Of a stretch of 5,340 nucleotides of DNA, positions 4,336 to 5,340 are shown in pieces; within the stretch, counting starts at the first letter, position 1, and the number at the start of each line of letters is the position of its first letter. The stretch spans positions 1 to 5,340 of the forward strand of contig JAUWGN010000086.1 of assembly GCA_030606385.1 (NCBI GenBank). The letters run 5' to 3'. The notes under the pieces are model-generated. The model ran no database searches. It worked only from the letters and a program-made list of their open reading frames with translations, and had not been told where the DNA came from. This DNA comes from Dehalococcoidia bacterium (GTDB lineage: Bacteria > Chloroflexota > Dehalococcoidia > GIF9 > AB-539-J10). The position numbers were made by a program, and so were the translations under genes.

Positions 4336-5340
4336 ATGGAACTAATGGAGAAGTTGGTCGAACCGGCGAAAACCCTGTCCAATCCTTATGTAGAGGGTTG
4401 GAGGGAAAAGGGAGGGAAGATAATAGGATACTCAGGCACTTATATACCAGAGGAAATCATTTATGCTGCCGGTATTCTCCCCTATAGATTAGGGGGGAGA
4501 GAGGCTACAAAAGTTACCATAGCGGATATGTATTTCGGACCAGTCATATGCAACTTTGTTAAGTGTGTACTGGAAAATGCCGCTGATGGCAGGTTCGATT
4601 TCCTGGATGGAGCGATTATAACTTATGAATGTGACCATATGCGGCGCATTTTTGATGTATGGAGAAGAGCAGCGAAAGATGGAAATGCTCGCCTTCCCGC
4701 CTTCTTTCAATATTATGGTCTGCCTCATTCGCGTAGCGAGCATGCCACTAAATTGCTTATGGCTGAGACTCAACGGCTTATCAAGGAGATGGAGAAGCAT
4801 TTTGGGGTTGAGGTGACAGAAGAGGGGTTGAGGAATGCTATCAAGGTATACAACAAAACCAGGCAGCTATTGAGGAAGCTGTACGAGCTCAGGGAAAAAG
4901 ATGAGGTTCCAGTCACCGGAACAGAGGCTCTGGGCATCGTCATAACAAGCACTGTGATGCCGAAGGACGAATACAATAAGCAGCTGGAGAAATTACTGGA
5001 CGAACTTGGCAAGAGGAAAGGCATTACCGGTAGACCAAGGCTGATGATAGTAGGGAGTGTAAATGATGATATAGAGTTGGTGAAGCTCATGGAAGACCTT
5101 GGCGCAGTGGTTGTTGCTGATTCATTATGCTATGGGGCGAGATGCTTCTGGAACCTGGTCGAGGAAAATGGGGAGCCCTTACAGACTATCGTCACCAGGT
5201 ATTGGGAGCATATCCCCTGTCCTCGTATGTATGGGGAATACTCTCGTAGATATAGTTTTGTAAGGGATATTGCCAGGAGTGGGAAAGTGGATGGTGTCAT
5301 TCTGGAGAACATAAGGCTTTGTGACCTGCACGGGACTGAT
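4336..5340 (+). CDS. 2-hydroxyacyl-CoA dehydratase / benzoyl-CoA reductase family subunit (HgdB/BcrB/BcrC-like), 3' end outside window
   Basis: The frame runs from ATG 4336, seven bases after AAGGAG 4323-4328, to the window edge, giving 335 residues. Full-length members are usually about 370-440 residues, so a short C-terminal part is missing. Family signatures include GYSGTYIPEEIIYAAGILPY at residues 31-50, the segment around Cys72 (GPVICNFVKC), ITYECDHMRRIFDVW at 95-109, a central helical region (about 140-225), and the second Rossmann-like lobe starting RPRLMIVGS (234-241) with ADSLCYGARCFW (261-272) and ENIRLCDLHGTD (324-335). Cys72, Cys99 and Cys329 are at the positions expected for the three cysteine ligands of the catalytic 4Fe-4S cluster. 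Members take part in radical dehydration of 2-hydroxyacyl-CoA or reductive dearomatisation of benzoyl-CoA, activated by an ATP-hydrolysing HgdC/BcrA-type partner, and act in the cytoplasm. The substrate cannot be assigned; related double-cubane-cluster reductases are also possible. The gene is probably co-transcribed with the helical repeat protein. Confidence 0.9.
   Translation, partial: MELMEKLVEPAKTLSNPYVEGWREKGGKIIGYSGTYIPEEIIYAAGILPYRLGGREATKVTIADMYFGPVICNFVKCVLENAADGRFDFLDGAIITYECDHMRRIFDVWRRAAKDGNARLPAFFQYYGLPHSRSEHATKLLMAETQRLIKEMEKHFGVEVTEEGLRNAIKVYNKTRQLLRKLYELREKDEVPVTGTEALGIVITSTVMPKDEYNKQLEKLLDELGKRKGITGRPRLMIVGSVNDDIELVKLMEDLGAVVVADSLCYGARCFWNLVEENGEPLQTIVTRYWEHIPCPRMYGEYSRRYSFVRDIARSGKVDGVILENIRLCDLHGTD

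Noticed and set aside
4489..4816. Overlapping open frames of 103 codons (-) and 63 codons (+)
   Set aside because: Both are out of frame within the HgdB-like gene, whose signature residues run through this stretch.
4770..5090. Minus-strand open frame of 106 codons
   Set aside because: It is antisense to the HgdB-like gene, low in complexity (Ser, Leu, Phe) and overlaps well-supported family sequence on the + strand.
1..5340. CRISPR array, tRNA, rRNA or insertion sequence
   Set aside because: No regularly spaced repeats, no cloverleaf or rRNA-like sequence and no transposase were found anywhere in the window.

Overview
All genes I can support lie on the + strand. The set points to a strictly anaerobic prokaryote: a CooC/AcsF-type metal-insertion ATPase (usually tied to CO dehydrogenase/acetyl-CoA synthase), two cysteine-rich 4Fe-4S proteins and the start of a 2-hydroxyacyl-CoA dehydratase / benzoyl-CoA reductase (HgdB/BcrB/BcrC) family subunit. 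AGG and ATA codons are common, most genes have good Shine-Dalgarno sites, and one consensus-like sigma70-type promoter is visible, so a bacterium is more likely than an archaeon. An anaerobic lineage such as Dehalococcoidia (Chloroflexota) or a sulfate-reducing group would fit, but the sequence alone does not settle this.

Layout. (1) 2-544: C-terminal part of a CooC-like ATPase, cut by the left edge. (2) 545-711: spacer with a TTGACA-N18-TATAGT promoter candidate and a long leader. (3) 712-1551: a 279-residue, 18-cysteine ferredoxin-like protein. (4) 1587-1961: a 124-residue two-cluster ferredoxin with unusual cysteine spacing. (5) 2056-2721: a 221-residue protein that looks like a nuclease-like fold interrupted by a winged helix. 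(6) 2722-3044: a 323-base spacer with traces of a decayed or frameshifted reading frame. (7) 3045-4322: an unrecognised cysteine-free all-helical protein built of about three repeats of roughly 130 residues. (8) 4336 to the right edge: the N-terminal 335 residues of an HgdB/BcrB/BcrC-like iron-sulfur subunit.

How they may work together (inference). Genes 3 and 4 are closely spaced and probably co-transcribed. They could carry low-potential electrons to an oxygen-sensitive reductase or dehydratase, of which gene 8 would be one subunit. The ATP-dependent activator and second subunit usual for this enzyme family would be expected beyond 5340. Gene 7 lies 13 bases before gene 8 and almost certainly shares its transcript, so it is a candidate accessory protein for that enzyme. 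Gene 5 is a candidate regulator. The CooC-like ATPase may serve a nickel enzyme encoded to the left, or may belong functionally to this cluster. The most novel-looking parts are the repeat protein and the expanded cluster motifs of the two ferredoxins.
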